The notes: generated by a model from the letters alone, not told the origin. Counted from the stretch's first letter, positions 47,396-58,029 are shown. The stretch: 64,000 nucleotides of DNA from Trichomonas vaginalis G3 (GCF_026262505.1 NC_067208.1:20035962-20099961), one strand, 5' to 3'. Translations and numbers: made by a program.

Positions 47396-49729
47396 TTATA
47401 AAGCATCATTTACAGGTATTTCATCGTCAGTAAATGAATCATCATTATCGTTTGGTTCAACTTGTTTATATAATCCTTTCATTTCTTCTTTCAAAACATA
47501 ATACCATGTCTGTTTACCATCTATTTTTCTTTGTTTCCTATCACATTTATCCTTAATACTCATTTGGAAATTCTTGTCTTTCATGTCTGATGGTTTGCAG
47601 AATAGAGCATTTTTACACGTCATACCTACACACAATTCATCATAATGTGTATTTATCCATACATCTAAAGGATTTGTTGATAATTCAATTAAATCTTGTT
47701 TGGCTTCAGTCATCGGAATGATTCGTACATTAAATGATGAAAGGTCATATTGCATAAAATACGTCAGTAAATTATCATAAAATTCCTTTGTGCATGAATC
47801 CATTAAATTCTTGAAGTAATCAAATTGACCCTTGAATTTACCATTAACTCTTAAAACTACATATCTTCTGTCTCCAACTTCAATTTTGACAGGGTAAACG
47901 TTATTAGTTACGAAAATGAAATTGGCAACGTTTTGTGCTGTTCTTCTGGGTTGATTCTTTTCATTAATTCTAATCTCATTATCCGTAATAATTGATTTCA
48001 AAGCGTTGAAGTTTGCGAGTCTGTCTTCACCTACATTCTTGAGTTCATTAAGTACAAGAAACATTTTATTCTCAACTACTGAGTTGAAATTACCCGTTAG
48101 CTCACCTATTTCAGTAATGTTTTTGCATGAATAACCGGCGAGGAGTTCAGAAATAATGTCTGTAAATCTGTTTTTACCTGTTCCCTGAAGTCCTTTCAAA
48201 ATAATTGCTGTTTCATTCTTGATTCCAGGATGTTGAATCATTGATGCAATCCAGCCGAGAAGGTATTTATACACTTCATCGTTATTATCACAAATGGCTT
48301 CTTTAATGAAATTCATAAACATCTCAATTTTTGAGTAATCAGGTTTTTCAAGAATGTTGTATTTATAACCCTGAAACGTTGGGAAAACATCGGGGGAATC
48401 AGATTTAAAGCAAACACCCTTAACGGTTAATGAAGATAATTGATTTAATAGTACATCCCATGCTGTTATTGTTTTACCTTCTTCTTTAAATAATTTAATC
48501 ATTTTGAGTGACTCTTTCATGTTTGACTGAAGAACGAATGATATTTGATTCATTTTGTCGTGGATATTATAGTCCTTTTGAATGAAATATTTGTTTCCAC
48601 AATCTACAAAACGGATTACACGTGATAAATCCTCAATTACTTCAGAACTGTTTTTATACTGATGATTTTCAGCCTTGCGTCTAATATCTGTTATCAAAAA
48701 CGAGTCATCAAGTTTGATATCAAATGTTATTTTTGGCTTACGTAATAAAGGTAAAACATATTCATCATAATATTCCTTTTGATATAGTTTTAGAATCTTC
48801 ACCAAAACAAATGGAGAAGTCATTAAATGTGCATATCTACCACGTGCTTTTTCAAAATTACTTTTTGCATTTTCAGTTAAATTGCAGAAGTTATAAACGT
48901 TATCGTATGCTTCATTAATCAAATGATTAGGTAACGAATTAATAGCTTGAAACAATGTGAATAATGTTATTTCTTTTTCTAAATTCATGTTTCCACCATC
49001 ATTATGTACTTCAAAATCACAGATGCCATCAACTATGCTCTGAGCTAGTTTATCGTCAATGTTTACATCTTTGTTTTCATTGACGATGGTCTTTATTTCT
49101 TCATTCTTCTGTTCAACTCTTACCTTAATATTCAAATCATTTAATATATCATTCACTGTTCTGGTTAATGTTGAATCATAACTTCCACGAATGAATGAGT
49201 ATGTATTGATTGGTTCTGTTGCATTCTTGCGAACTCTTGAATCAGCCATAACTACTAAAGAACGTTTTGAATCATCAATAGAAGTCATTATGTCAATATC
49301 ATAATCATTGCAGGAATAACATTTAATCATTCTGTTCGAAACTGCATAGAAGAAATTAGTGTTGCAATAAATGTGAAGACCTCCTGAAGCGGTTTTAACG
49401 ATAACATCTTTATCCGAAAGTTTTGATAGAATGTCTTTTCTAACCATTTCTTTAAGTTCATCATTGTACGATTTATTGATATCAACATCTATAATCGTTA
49501 AATTCGAAATTTTATTTACTAATAAAGCCATACCAGTTTTCCTTCCTCTCCCTCCATCATATTTGAGGTAGTTATGTAAATCAATCTTGTTTTCACCAAT
49601 TCTTTCGTTGAGGGTTTTAGTTTCTGCCATAACTAATTCCTCAGCTAATTCCTCAACTAATTCCTCAACTAATGAATCAACTTTTTCATCAGAAACGATA
49701 TCGTTGCTGTTGTTGTTTGTTGCTGTCAT
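47396..49729 (-). CDS. primase-polymerase/SF3 helicase (D5-like), 777 aa
   Basis: Two-domain replication protein. N-terminal primase-polymerase (AEP/prim-pol) motifs: IIDVDINK (79-86, metal-binding DxD) and TASGGLHIYC (113-122). C-terminal superfamily 3 helicase: Walker A GLQGTGKNRF (513-522), Walker B-like FLVLNELKN (557-565), motif C FIFVTNN (604-610) and GDRRYV (619-624). This pairing is known from pox D5-like, virophage and phage replication proteins and would unwind and prime element DNA. An acidic repeat (VEELVEELAEELV) opens the protein. It looks whole. Both sides carry inverted repeat arrays, so the gene sits in its own module. Confidence 0.85.
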   Translation of the reverse strand: MTATNNNSNDIVSDEKVDSLVEELVEELAEELVMAETKTLNERIGENKIDLHNYLKYDGGRGRKTGMALLVNKISNLTIIDVDINKSYNDELKEMVRKDILSKLSDKDVIVKTASGGLHIYCNTNFFYAVSNRMIKCYSCNDYDIDIMTSIDDSKRSLVVMADSRVRKNATEPINTYSFIRGSYDSTLTRTVNDILNDLNIKVRVEQKNEEIKTIVNENKDVNIDDKLAQSIVDGICDFEVHNDGGNMNLEKEITLFTLFQAINSLPNHLINEAYDNVYNFCNLTENAKSNFEKARGRYAHLMTSPFVLVKILKLYQKEYYDEYVLPLLRKPKITFDIKLDDSFLITDIRRKAENHQYKNSSEVIEDLSRVIRFVDCGNKYFIQKDYNIHDKMNQISFVLQSNMKESLKMIKLFKEEGKTITAWDVLLNQLSSLTVKGVCFKSDSPDVFPTFQGYKYNILEKPDYSKIEMFMNFIKEAICDNNDEVYKYLLGWIASMIQHPGIKNETAIILKGLQGTGKNRFTDIISELLAGYSCKNITEIGELTGNFNSVVENKMFLVLNELKNVGEDRLANFNALKSIITDNEIRINEKNQPRRTAQNVANFIFVTNNVYPVKIEVGDRRYVVLRVNGKFKGQFDYFKNLMDSCTKEFYDNLLTYFMQYDLSSFNVRIIPMTEAKQDLIELSTNPLDVWINTHYDELCVGMTCKNALFCKPSDMKDKNFQMSIKDKCDRKQRKIDGKQTWYYVLKEEMKGLYKQVEPNDNDDSFTDDEIPVNDAL

Positions 49730-49794
49730 TTATATAGGAATAAAAAATAAAAAATAATTTTAAAACTAACTTTATTTTTGGACTACATCAAATT

Positions 49795-50145
49795 TCATCC
49801 CTGTTGTCAAAATGTCATGTTGTTACATTTTTTCAGAGAAGTTAAATTACCTGGTGACCTGGTGACCTGGTGACCCTATCAGTTCTTCAAAAATAATGAA
49901 TAAATGCCATCCTCCTATGTTGTTGTCAAAATGTCATGTTGTTACATTTTTTCAGAGAAGTTAAATTACCTGGTGACCTGGTGACCTGGTGACCCTATCA
50001 GTTCTTCAAAAATAATGAATAAATGCCATCCTCCTATGTTGTTGTCAAAATGTCATGTTGTTACATTTTTTCAGAGAAGTTAAATTACCTGGTGACCTGG
50101 TGACCTGGTGACCCTATCAGTTCTTCAAAAATAATGAATTTCATT
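49795..50145. repeat. repeat array left of the primase-helicase cassette, inverted relative to 47100-47365
   Basis: Three tandem units with TTGTCAAAATGTCATGTTGT, ACCTGGTGACCTGGTGACC and CTATCAGTTCTTCAAAAATA. Units are nearly identical, so amplification is recent. Confidence 0.8.
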
Positions 50146-50208
50146 AGTTAGAAAAATAACACTAATTTTATTTTTATATCTTTTTTTGTTTTGTATGTAA
50201 AGACAGTG
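50146..50208 (+). promoter_or_regulatory. conserved regulator-gene leader (TTTTGTATGTAAAGACAG)
   Basis: A/T tract plus TTTTGTATGTAAAGACAGTG before ATG; also present at 50860-50893 before the remnant at 50894. Confidence 0.6.
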
Positions 50209-50820
50209 ATGACAAACATTGAGTTTGAAACAGTTAGAAAGATAGACGATGACACCAAAGTGGTTAGAATAGGTGATTTAAACGTAAGATACTCAAAGAA
50301 ATACAACAAATATTCTTTGTCAGACATTATATCTCCATCTGAAAAGAAAACAAACGACTGGGTTAGAAATGCTTCAACTCAGAAAATTTTGACAAGAAAT
50401 CCTGAGCTTATGATATCAGTAGCATTTCATGGAACAAGAGCATATCTTATAGACAAAAGTCTTATACCAATAGTTTTGTTATGGTTAGACCCAGTTGTTG
50501 GATATAACTTCATAACATATGGTTCATTCGATACGGAACGTTGCAGTGAAGGCTTACTTTACATCGTTCAGAAACCGAAGGACTTCAACACAAAAAGATA
50601 TAAGATAGGAAGGACATATAATATAACTCAAAGATATGACAGTACAGTCAATAGAGTCAAGGTTGTGTTTGTTAATGATATGAGAGCTGCTGAAACAGAA
50701 CTGCTTGAAGTTTTTGAGAAAATGTATGGTGCTCCCATAAAAGGTAAAGAAACGTTTGAAGTAGATGAGATAGATAAAGCTATAAAATTATTTGACGAAG
50801 TTGCTGAAAAATACATGTAA
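50209..50820 (+). CDS. KilA-N-like/T5orf172 regulator, 203 aa
   Basis: Start chosen behind the leader. The first 110 residues resemble a KilA-N/Bro-type DNA-binding domain (KYSLSDIISPSEKKTNDWVR, AFHGTRAYLIDKSLIPIVLL); residues about 117-195 form a T5orf172 domain (LLYIVQKPKDFNTKRYKIGR), the GIY-YIG-like fold seen in phage T5, poxvirus and iridovirus proteins. Intact, in contrast to the decayed relative at 12300-12931. Probably regulates element genes or cuts DNA; which of the two is unknown. Confidence 0.7.
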   Translation: MTNIEFETVRKIDDDTKVVRIGDLNVRYSKKYNKYSLSDIISPSEKKTNDWVRNASTQKILTRNPELMISVAFHGTRAYLIDKSLIPIVLLWLDPVVGYNFITYGSFDTERCSEGLLYIVQKPKDFNTKRYKIGRTYNITQRYDSTVNRVKVVFVNDMRAAETELLEVFEKMYGAPIKGKETFEVDEIDKAIKLFDEVAEKYM

Positions 50821-50893
50821 AGCGTTTATTTTTGTCTTTTGTGAAAGTCAGAAAATAAAGTTAGTTTTTTTTATTTTGTATGTAAAGACAGTA

Positions 50894-51058
50894 ATGTCAA
50901 CATCAGAGAACACAACAACTACTATCGTTCATGAAGCCATTAATGAAGAATACGAGTACATACAGTATAACAAACAACTTCGCCTCATTCGTTCGGTCAA
51001 AGATGACATGTACCAAATGCAAAGTATAATGAATGCTCTTCGTTCTACAAAGCAAGAG
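50894..51058 (+). pseudogene. MSV199-type regulator remnant (5' part only)
   Basis: Nearly identical to the first part of 11069 (IVHEAINEEYEYIQYNKQLR). The remainder of the gene is absent; an AGATCT-palindrome array of the GGTGAG type follows (GATC at 51075). Confidence 0.65.
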
Positions 51059-51110
51059 GTGAGAAAAGAGGTGAGATCTCACTTCTTCACCTAAACATTA
51101 TTTTTGGGTC
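51052..51110 (+). repeat. AGATCT-palindrome array (GGTGAG type)
   Basis: GAGGTGAGAAAAGAGGTGAG, ATCTCACTTCTTCACC; GATC at 51075. Right limit of the A-type DNA in element B. Confidence 0.6.
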
Positions 51111-51309
51111 ATTTACACTCATTACGATGAAGTCATGACAAATCATTTTCCATGTTGTTGTCAAAATGTCATGTTGTCTCATTTTTTCAGAGAAGTTGAA
51201 TGACCTGGGAGCACATGGTAACATGGTGTTATGATTTGAATTAATTATTGAATAACCTGAAAACCATTAACGATAAAATAACTGATAACAAAATTTTATT
51301 TTTATATAA

Positions 51310-51474
51310 ATGAATACCCCACAAGCTCAAAATTTACCACGAATCATAACAAGGGAGGAAACGATAAAAATGCTGCGAGAACTTGCTAAAAATAACAAAC
51401 CACTAAAACTGAGAAAATGTGGTTATGCAGTAATGATGGAAAGAGAGATGTTGTCAAAGAAAAATAAAAATTAA
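51310..51474 (+). CDS. hypothetical small basic protein, 54 aa
   Basis: MNTPQAQNLPRIITREETIK... lysine-rich to the end (SKKNKN). Start lies in a TTTATTTTTATATAA leader typical of B genes; stop overlaps the end of 51471-51734. No family recognised. Confidence 0.45.
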   Translation: MNTPQAQNLPRIITREETIKMLRELAKNNKPLKLRKCGYAVMMEREMLSKKNKN

Positions 51475-51734
51475 TTTTGGATTGAGTTTAAAAATTCATC
51501 TTTATTAAATTCATCTCTTCCAATCAATTTATTTATTCTATTAAATTCTTTTATTTTTGCTTCACTTAGTTTAAGGATTGAACGGTAAGTTTCTAATTTT
51601 TCGATTATTTCTTTATCGTTTTCAACCTCACCGCATTGTGGCTTCTTTTTGTAATAGCATATTTTTGATTTAATTCTGTTTAGTTTCTTTTTATATTCAT
51701 CGTCTGGACTCTTGACTGCTTCGTTGTCACTCAT
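51471..51734 (-). CDS. hypothetical charged protein, 87 aa
   Basis: Lys/Glu-rich, mostly helical, with a small cysteine-containing part (KICYYKKKPQCGE). Precedes the integrase on the same strand order. No family recognised; leader TTTCGTAAGAA-type before ATG. Confidence 0.45.
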   Translation of the reverse strand: MSDNEAVKSPDDEYKKKLNRIKSKICYYKKKPQCGEVENDKEIIEKLETYRSILKLSEAKIKEFNRINKLIGRDEFNKDEFLNSIQN

Positions 51735-51754
51735 TTCTTACGAAATAAAAAAAA

Positions 51755-53347
51755 TTAAATATTATTTAAATATAATGGAGTAATAAAATAAATCGGAATT
51801 TCTATTAATTTATTGTCAACTTCAACTAATGCATTGCCGTTAATATATCTAACAAATTCAGCTATTGTGTCAAATCTTCGTCTTCTTTTTGTCATTGATT
51901 TATCAGTTTTTCCATAATCGAGATGAATCAAAACTTTATCCCCTTGTTTAAAATTCATGAGCCCCGAATTAATTTGTTCACGTTTAACATCATTCAACCT
52001 TTCCATTTGCTTTCTAATATATTCCCATTCTTTTGAAATATCATTTTTCATTTCCACCGGTTTCATGTTTATAGTTCTATGCCATGTATTATTATAATAA
52101 TATACTAACTGTTGTATGATGGAGTCATGATTTCCATCCCAGTATATCTGACCGTTAACCCCTAACGCATCTCTAAGAGTTCTCATTACCGCATCAACTA
52201 TTTTATTATGAAACGTATATGGAGAGGATGAAAAGTAAAAATTAATTTGTGGGAAATAATGAGTCATAGTTGCCTGAAATCCTTTATCACTATCACCCCT
52301 GATATTATCTACTCTTTCATGATCTAGTAAGTATTGAATAGCTCTTCTTGTTTCCTGTTCTGTTTTCCCTTTCACTGGAATGCAATATAAATATCTGGTG
52401 TTAATGTTAATGGCAAATAAATAAGTAACGTTTCCTTTTGAATATTCTAAATGATCGATTTCGTATGAATATGGATATGGTGCAAATGAAGGGCGACCAA
52501 ATTTTTCCTTTAACGGTTGAATTTTCGGGTCAATTGGTTTATTTAATATCTTGAAACCCTTTTTAAAATCTTTTTGCTTCTTTAATGTTTGAAATGGATA
52601 TAATAAAGTGAATGATGAAGGATTAACTGGAGGAGGTGGTTTTGGTATTGCAGGTACAGTCGTTGGAGGTTTTGGTGTTGCAGGTACAGTCGTTGGAGGT
52701 TTTGGTGTTGCAGGTACAGTCGTTGGAGGTTTTGGTGTTGCAAGTGGTTTAATTTTATCCGCTTTGATTTTGGATGATGAAGTTTTGGAATTCATTCCTT
52801 CCTTCATTAATTCTGGATGTATTCTATTCATTTGTTTTAAATATGCTGTATATAAAGGTTTGATATACTTTCCCGCTTCGAGTTTATGTTGAAGGATGAA
52901 TTCCAAAAGTTGATCTTTATTTAAAAGTTGGGCTGAATGTGGTTTAACTAATGAATCATAAATTAAAGCTTGTGCATCATTTTTGGTCTGAAGGACCCGG
53001 GCGTTTTGTTTCTTTGTTTTTTGTGGCTCAGGATTATATAATTTATATAATTCATCAATATCTTCTTCTGTTAATACTTCATTTTTGAAATCTTTCAAAT
53101 GTTTAAGTTGTGATTTAGTTTTTTCCTTTGTATATTCATTATTTTTAATTTTATCTTTAATTTTAGAAATTATTTCATCATGATATTTCAAAAATTCATT
53201 ATCATAATATGAATAATAATAATCTATATCATCATCCGTTATATTTTCATCATATTTTTGGAGATATGCTTTTAAATCATAATAACTAAGAAAATTTTGA
53301 TCACGTACTAAATCATCAATTAAATTTTCTAAATCTACGTTATCCAT
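51755..53347 (-). CDS. retroviral-type (rve) integrase with Pro-rich linker, 530 aa
   Basis: The N-terminal 120 residues are acidic and helical (DDIDYYYSYYDNEFLKYHDE). Residues about 205-245 form four copies of TPKPPTTVPA. The integrase core follows: YEIDHLEYSKGNVTYLF, NIRGDSDKGFQ and NKIVDAVMRTLRDALG, then a basic linker and an SH3-like C-terminal part (KFDTIAEFVRYINGNALVEV-like). Longer than the element A integrase because of the head and linker. It looks whole. It would insert the element by its 303-bp ends and make the TTACAT duplication. Confidence 0.85.
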   Translation of the reverse strand: MDNVDLENLIDDLVRDQNFLSYYDLKAYLQKYDENITDDDIDYYYSYYDNEFLKYHDEIISKIKDKIKNNEYTKEKTKSQLKHLKDFKNEVLTEEDIDELYKLYNPEPQKTKKQNARVLQTKNDAQALIYDSLVKPHSAQLLNKDQLLEFILQHKLEAGKYIKPLYTAYLKQMNRIHPELMKEGMNSKTSSSKIKADKIKPLATPKPPTTVPATPKPPTTVPATPKPPTTVPAIPKPPPPVNPSSFTLLYPFQTLKKQKDFKKGFKILNKPIDPKIQPLKEKFGRPSFAPYPYSYEIDHLEYSKGNVTYLFAININTRYLYCIPVKGKTEQETRRAIQYLLDHERVDNIRGDSDKGFQATMTHYFPQINFYFSSSPYTFHNKIVDAVMRTLRDALGVNGQIYWDGNHDSIIQQLVYYYNNTWHRTINMKPVEMKNDISKEWEYIRKQMERLNDVKREQINSGLMNFKQGDKVLIHLDYGKTDKSMTKRRRRFDTIAEFVRYINGNALVEVDNKLIEIPIYFITPLYLNNI

Positions 53348-53448
53348 TTATATAAAAATAAAATAAATGTTTTAAGGGTGCCCACCTCTTTGATCAAGAA
53401 TCAAAACCATCATTCAACGGTTCCTTTTGTCTCTTCTGTGGCATTTCA

Positions 53449-56400
53449 TTAAATAAACGGCATACAACATCCATTTTCACAACATACAGCCTTAGTGTGT
53501 GCTCCTGTTAATGCAGTCTTACCGATTGTTAAGCGAGTCATTGACCCGTTTTTAAGTTGTAAATTAATATTCTGACCATCAAATATCACTTTATCATTTA
53601 TTATATCCAAATAATTTTTAGGTGTTAATTGTTTATTTTGTCGTAAACTAACTCCTTTCATTTTTTGTGCAATCTTTTTAAAATCACTTCCATCAATTGA
53701 ACCGTTGAATGATGTATAACACTTGGGGCATAAAGCAACCATGTTATCACCTTGTTTCTCAATTGCTAAACCCAATAACTTCTTCTCATGTGCTTTTTCT
53801 TCAGCTTTATTCTTTAATTTAGGTTTAAATTTCTCATCAAAACAAAAGAAATCAAAAGGTGCGAATTTGTAAATGTTTTTATCATAAAATTGTTTATCAG
53901 TAACAATTGCTTGAAATGCTTGAGTGTTAGGAAGATTTGGTCGCCAGCGATTGCCCAATAAGATGAATCAGTATCACCTTCAATGAAATGAAAACGATTA
54001 ACATTCATGCATTTATACATAAAATCATAAATGAAAACCAAATACCAGTATTTAGCATTATCTAAAGTGAAGAATGCCTCTTGTAAACATGTTTCACATC
54101 TATAAAATCTATCTTTAAGCATCACTTGATACGTATCTTCACCTATTTCTCTTATGTTTTTAAACTTATTTGACATACATGCAACGCGTGCCTTCTGTGC
54201 ATTCATTATTTTAGTCTTTGCGTAATTTTGTGTATTCATTGCATCGTAACCATATGATCCATTAAGTGAAATCTTGCAAAATAAACTTTTTCCTTTATTT
54301 CCTTCTAATTCAGCCTTTTGTCTTTCGTTCATAAATTTGTTCGCAAATTCATTAAAACAAGTGTTTTTAGTAAATGTTAAAATTGATTGAATGTCATCGA
54401 TGATAAAATGAAATCTGTCTATTAGATACCAAAGATAATAAGAAGAAAATGGTTGATATTGGTTGTGTGTTGATGCTAACTGAGTTAATTTTCTCTGTTT
54501 CTGGTCAACGGTAATTGTTTGATTTCATGTAATTATACATAAAACTGCCAATTGTTTTTTCATCTGTGATAATATCTAAGTTTCTTATTATCGGTAAAAA
54601 GTTTATGTAATCATTAATGTATTTTTCATCAATGTGACCCTTTACTTCAGCCACGAATAAAGTATTTTTCTTCTTAATTATTCCCAGTGCTTTTGCTTTC
54701 TTTGTTGCTGTATCACAAATGATAACACCATTCAATCTTCCCGGCATATACATTTTATGGTCAGTATATTGAATGAAATCATGAGGATTAGATGAAAATG
54801 ATGAAGGATATAATGAATTAAAGTCAACTCCAACGAAATGAGTCATAATGTTGGTGGTGTCCTCATTTGATACAGTTTTAGTTTCTGGATTATATGAAAG
54901 TTTATTAATGTGCGTGATTCCTTTAAGATTTACTCTATGTTGAACATTTGATAAACCACCAGTAATTCCATTACGGAGAATGTGATAAGCTTCAACTGAA
55001 TCTAAAGTCATTGGTAAATTATTTTTTAATGCATAATTTCTTAAATTGATTCTTAAACGTTGAACATCTTCATCTTTATTTGATTTTACGACATTGCAAT
55101 AACAACACATTAACTGACAATTTTCTTTGGTATGTGGTTTTTCATTATCGATTCTATCCAATGTTGGTTTATTTACATATGTAAACGCTTTACCACACAT
55201 TTTGCATTTAGATGAAAGGATTAAATCGTGATAGTATTGAAAATCATCCGTTGAAACATTATTTTTAGTATCTCTTTTCGCCTTTTCATCTTGTTTCTTA
55301 TATGAATCAATTTTATATTTCCAATACTTTTTTGTTAATTCAAAACTTGATTCTATCTCTTCCTCAGGATATTTTTCATTAGGATTAAAGTCTTTATATG
55401 CTAAAGCGTAACGAATCATTGAAGCATTCGATGATAAAGAAAGATTATGAAGCATGTCAATTTTATAAACAAATGTTTCTTCGATAATTTTATCAATTGG
55501 GTCAATCATAATTTCAACGTCTTTATTGCAATAATGAATAAAATATTCTAATCTATTCTCAAAATTTTTAGCATCATTGAGATATATTTGATAATCACTA
55601 TCTGATATAGTTTCTTGAGTTAATGCTGAATAAAATGAATCTTGAGTGAATGGTTCCACTTTATATAATTCTTCTTCGTAATTCTCCCATGTGATGAATT
55701 GATAAGGGAAAAAGGATTTAACACGTGTTTATTGTTTCCGAAATCTTGAGTGAATTGGTCTAATGTCCCACCCGCTATATAATTTCTGATGTCAATAAAT
55801 CTTAATTCATATGGAGCGTTTGTTTTCTTTACAATGATTTGCTTAAATTGAGAAGATGAACCCAGCATTGATTTTATTTTCCATTTTGCAGTGTTTAAAT
55901 CACGAAGAATTAAATTTAAATCAAACTTTCCCGAATTAAAACCTATGATATTCACTTTATTGAATTCTCATCTAGAAGTTCTTTAAATGCTTCCTTCTGT
56001 TTTTCATTTAATGTATTCATTAATTCTTCATATTGTTCAATATTTGATTTAGCAACTAATGAACAGGTTGAAAATAAAAATTCAATCCAATCAGAGATGA
56101 ACGAATCACTTGATGTTAAGCAAAAATTCCTCGTATATGTTTTATCGTTTAATTTAACCGTTGATGATACCATGAATGGTTTTAAGTAAGCGTTCAAAGT
56201 TGCACACTCAGAAAGTTGTAATTCTTCTTTAGTCTCTAATGTTTCGAAGTCAAAAGTAATATAATATCTTGTTGGTTTATAATATTCCTGCAAATTATGT
56301 GCTAATAGCCATTGATATATCTTCTGTTTCGTGATATGTGGTGCATATGGTTGTTGTGTGTTTTGCAATTGAACGTCTTGAATTAATCTTCCATTATTTT

Positions 56401-56883
56401 CTTTACATTTCTCACAATGTTTTAAAAATCTTCTTTGGTTTTTCCTTTCTGGATCATCACGGATAGAATAACTTCTTCTTTACAAAATGGACAAACTTTA
56501 TAGCCTGTGAGTGCTTCAACGTCTGTAATTCTGTCAGCGTGAAGTTTTCCACATGGACTCTGTGTTAATAAAATATTTACTGTTTCAAATTCTGGATCTA
56601 TCATTATTGATTCCACTAATGGAAAGTCTACCTTATTTATGTCCACGTCTTCTGGTTGAGGATCACAATAATAAAAATCAATATTAACGTTTAACATTCT
56701 TGCTAACCTCTCACTTTCTGATGAAATGTCAAATCCTTCATATGCATCTATGGCTTCATTTAAATAACTTCTACGAGTTTTAGGATTAACACCATCAGGA
56801 ATGTTATAGAAGCGTTTAAATAACCTTCTACCTTCTGCTCTAATTTGATTATCATTCATTTTAGCTGTTCCGTTTTTGTTCAT
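53449..56883 (-). pseudogene. protein-primed family B DNA polymerase (pPolB) region, with an HNH-like insert, broken
   Basis: Order of parts along the minus strand: a start segment with a CxxC pair (KVCPFCKE), exonuclease motifs (TFDFETLE, NSGKFDLN), an HNH-like zinc motif (CKMCGKAF, LDRIDNEKPH, LMCCYCN), polymerase motif A (VDFNSLYPS), motif B region (SLNGSYGYDAM) and motif C (EGDTDSSY), then a cysteine-rich end (CCENGCC). This is the replicative polymerase of Polintons. Broken, with about four to six breaks. The HNH-like insert is not part of the standard pPolB fold. Confidence 0.8.
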
Positions 56884-56922
56884 TTATGTAAGAATAAAAA
56901 TTAAAAATAAAGTTTATTTTTT

Positions 56923-58029
56923 TTAAAGTCCATAAAATGAATTAAGAACACATAAATTTTTATCATCTACGACATGACGAATACATTTTAATTTACTCAA
57001 GAATGCGTACCCTGATACATTAAATCTAATTCCTGTCTTATTTAATTTCACAACTTTGAAAAGGAATGTATGAATAGCTATAAAATGATGAGAAGATGTT
57101 TTATGGGTTGCTTCCATTTTTTCTGAAATAAATGAATAAATATAATGTTTATAAGTTTTCATATCTTTTATGTTCTTAATAACGAATGGTATAGACCTTT
57201 CAACTTCGTCTTCCTTCGGTGCTGTTCTTTCATATGAAACATTATTGGTATCTTCAATAATGAAACCACAATCGCATAAAATTTTATAGGTTCCAATTGT
57301 TTCTTTTGATATTTTATCTAACAAATCAAAAACTTTATCAACACCTGTACATTTATTTAAATAATAATTTGTGTAAATATCATGGTCTTCTTTCTTAATC
57401 GTATTTGTTGCATATGTTACATTTTTCAGTGCTTTTTTGAATTTTTCAGAATCAAGAGGAGGTGAAAGTAATATACAAGGGTATTTTTCATCGTCAATAA
57501 ACTGAAGCTTATGTTTATGAATAAATTTTGTGCCTTCTTCTGAAAGTGTTTCGTCAATATCACCATCTAATAAATTTTGTGTTGATTCTAAGACATAATT
57601 TTTATATCTTTCTTCATGAGATTTCTGAACTGCTGATTCTGAAGCTGGGATATTCATTAAACCCTCTACTTCATTTTCATTATATTTTTCAACTTCTCTT
57701 AATTCCTTAATTTTTTCATCTATTTCATCTCTTATTTTTTCCAGTCTTTCAATTTCATCGTATTCATCATCTTTAATTCGTTCTTCATAATATTCAGGGA
57801 AAACATCAGGTTCTTTAGGTTTTTCTTTTTTAGATGCGGGATATAAGAAATTTATAACATCATCTTTATTCATTTTTCCATCATAATCAAACTCATTTAA
57901 AAACTCCGCGAATTTTTGACAATTTCTAAAATAATATTTATCAACCTCATAACCTGCCTCCTCTAATATATCCTTTATTTCCTCATTTGTGAATCCTAAT
58001 TTTTTAACGTCGTTAGTCTTGACACTCAT
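56923..58029 (-). CDS. hypothetical Polinton gene upstream of the polymerase, 368 aa
   Basis: The ATG at 58029 is preferred over the in-frame non-ATG codon upstream. Visible: helical head with an EEIKDILEEAGYEVD segment, an acidic coiled coil (ERLEKIRDEIDEKIKELREV) and a cysteine-containing part (ILCDCGF). The end, DDKNLCVLNSFYGL, resembles the start of the N-terminal domain of some Polinton polymerases. Looks whole as a frame, but may be linked to the polymerase locus. Leader TTACATAAAT/TTTTATT-type of the B minus-strand genes lies downstream at 56884-56900. Confidence 0.45.
   Translation of the reverse strand: MSVKTNDVKKLGFTNEEIKDILEEAGYEVDKYYFRNCQKFAEFLNEFDYDGKMNKDDVINFLYPASKKEKPKEPDVFPEYYEERIKDDEYDEIERLEKIRDEIDEKIKELREVEKYNENEVEGLMNIPASESAVQKSHEERYKNYVLESTQNLLDGDIDETLSEEGTKFIHKHKLQFIDDEKYPCILLSPPLDSEKFKKALKNVTYATNTIKKEDHDIYTNYYLNKCTGVDKVFDLLDKISKETIGTYKILCDCGFIIEDTNNVSYERTAPKEDEVERSIPFVIKNIKDMKTYKHYIYSFISEKMEATHKTSSHHFIAIHTFLFKVVKLNKTGIRFNVSGYAFLSKLKCIRHVVDDKNLCVLNSFYGL

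Noticed and set aside
52608-52892. Gly/Val-rich plus-strand frame (GGFGVAGTVV repeats)
   Set aside because: It is the antisense of the TPKPPTTVPA repeats of the integrase.
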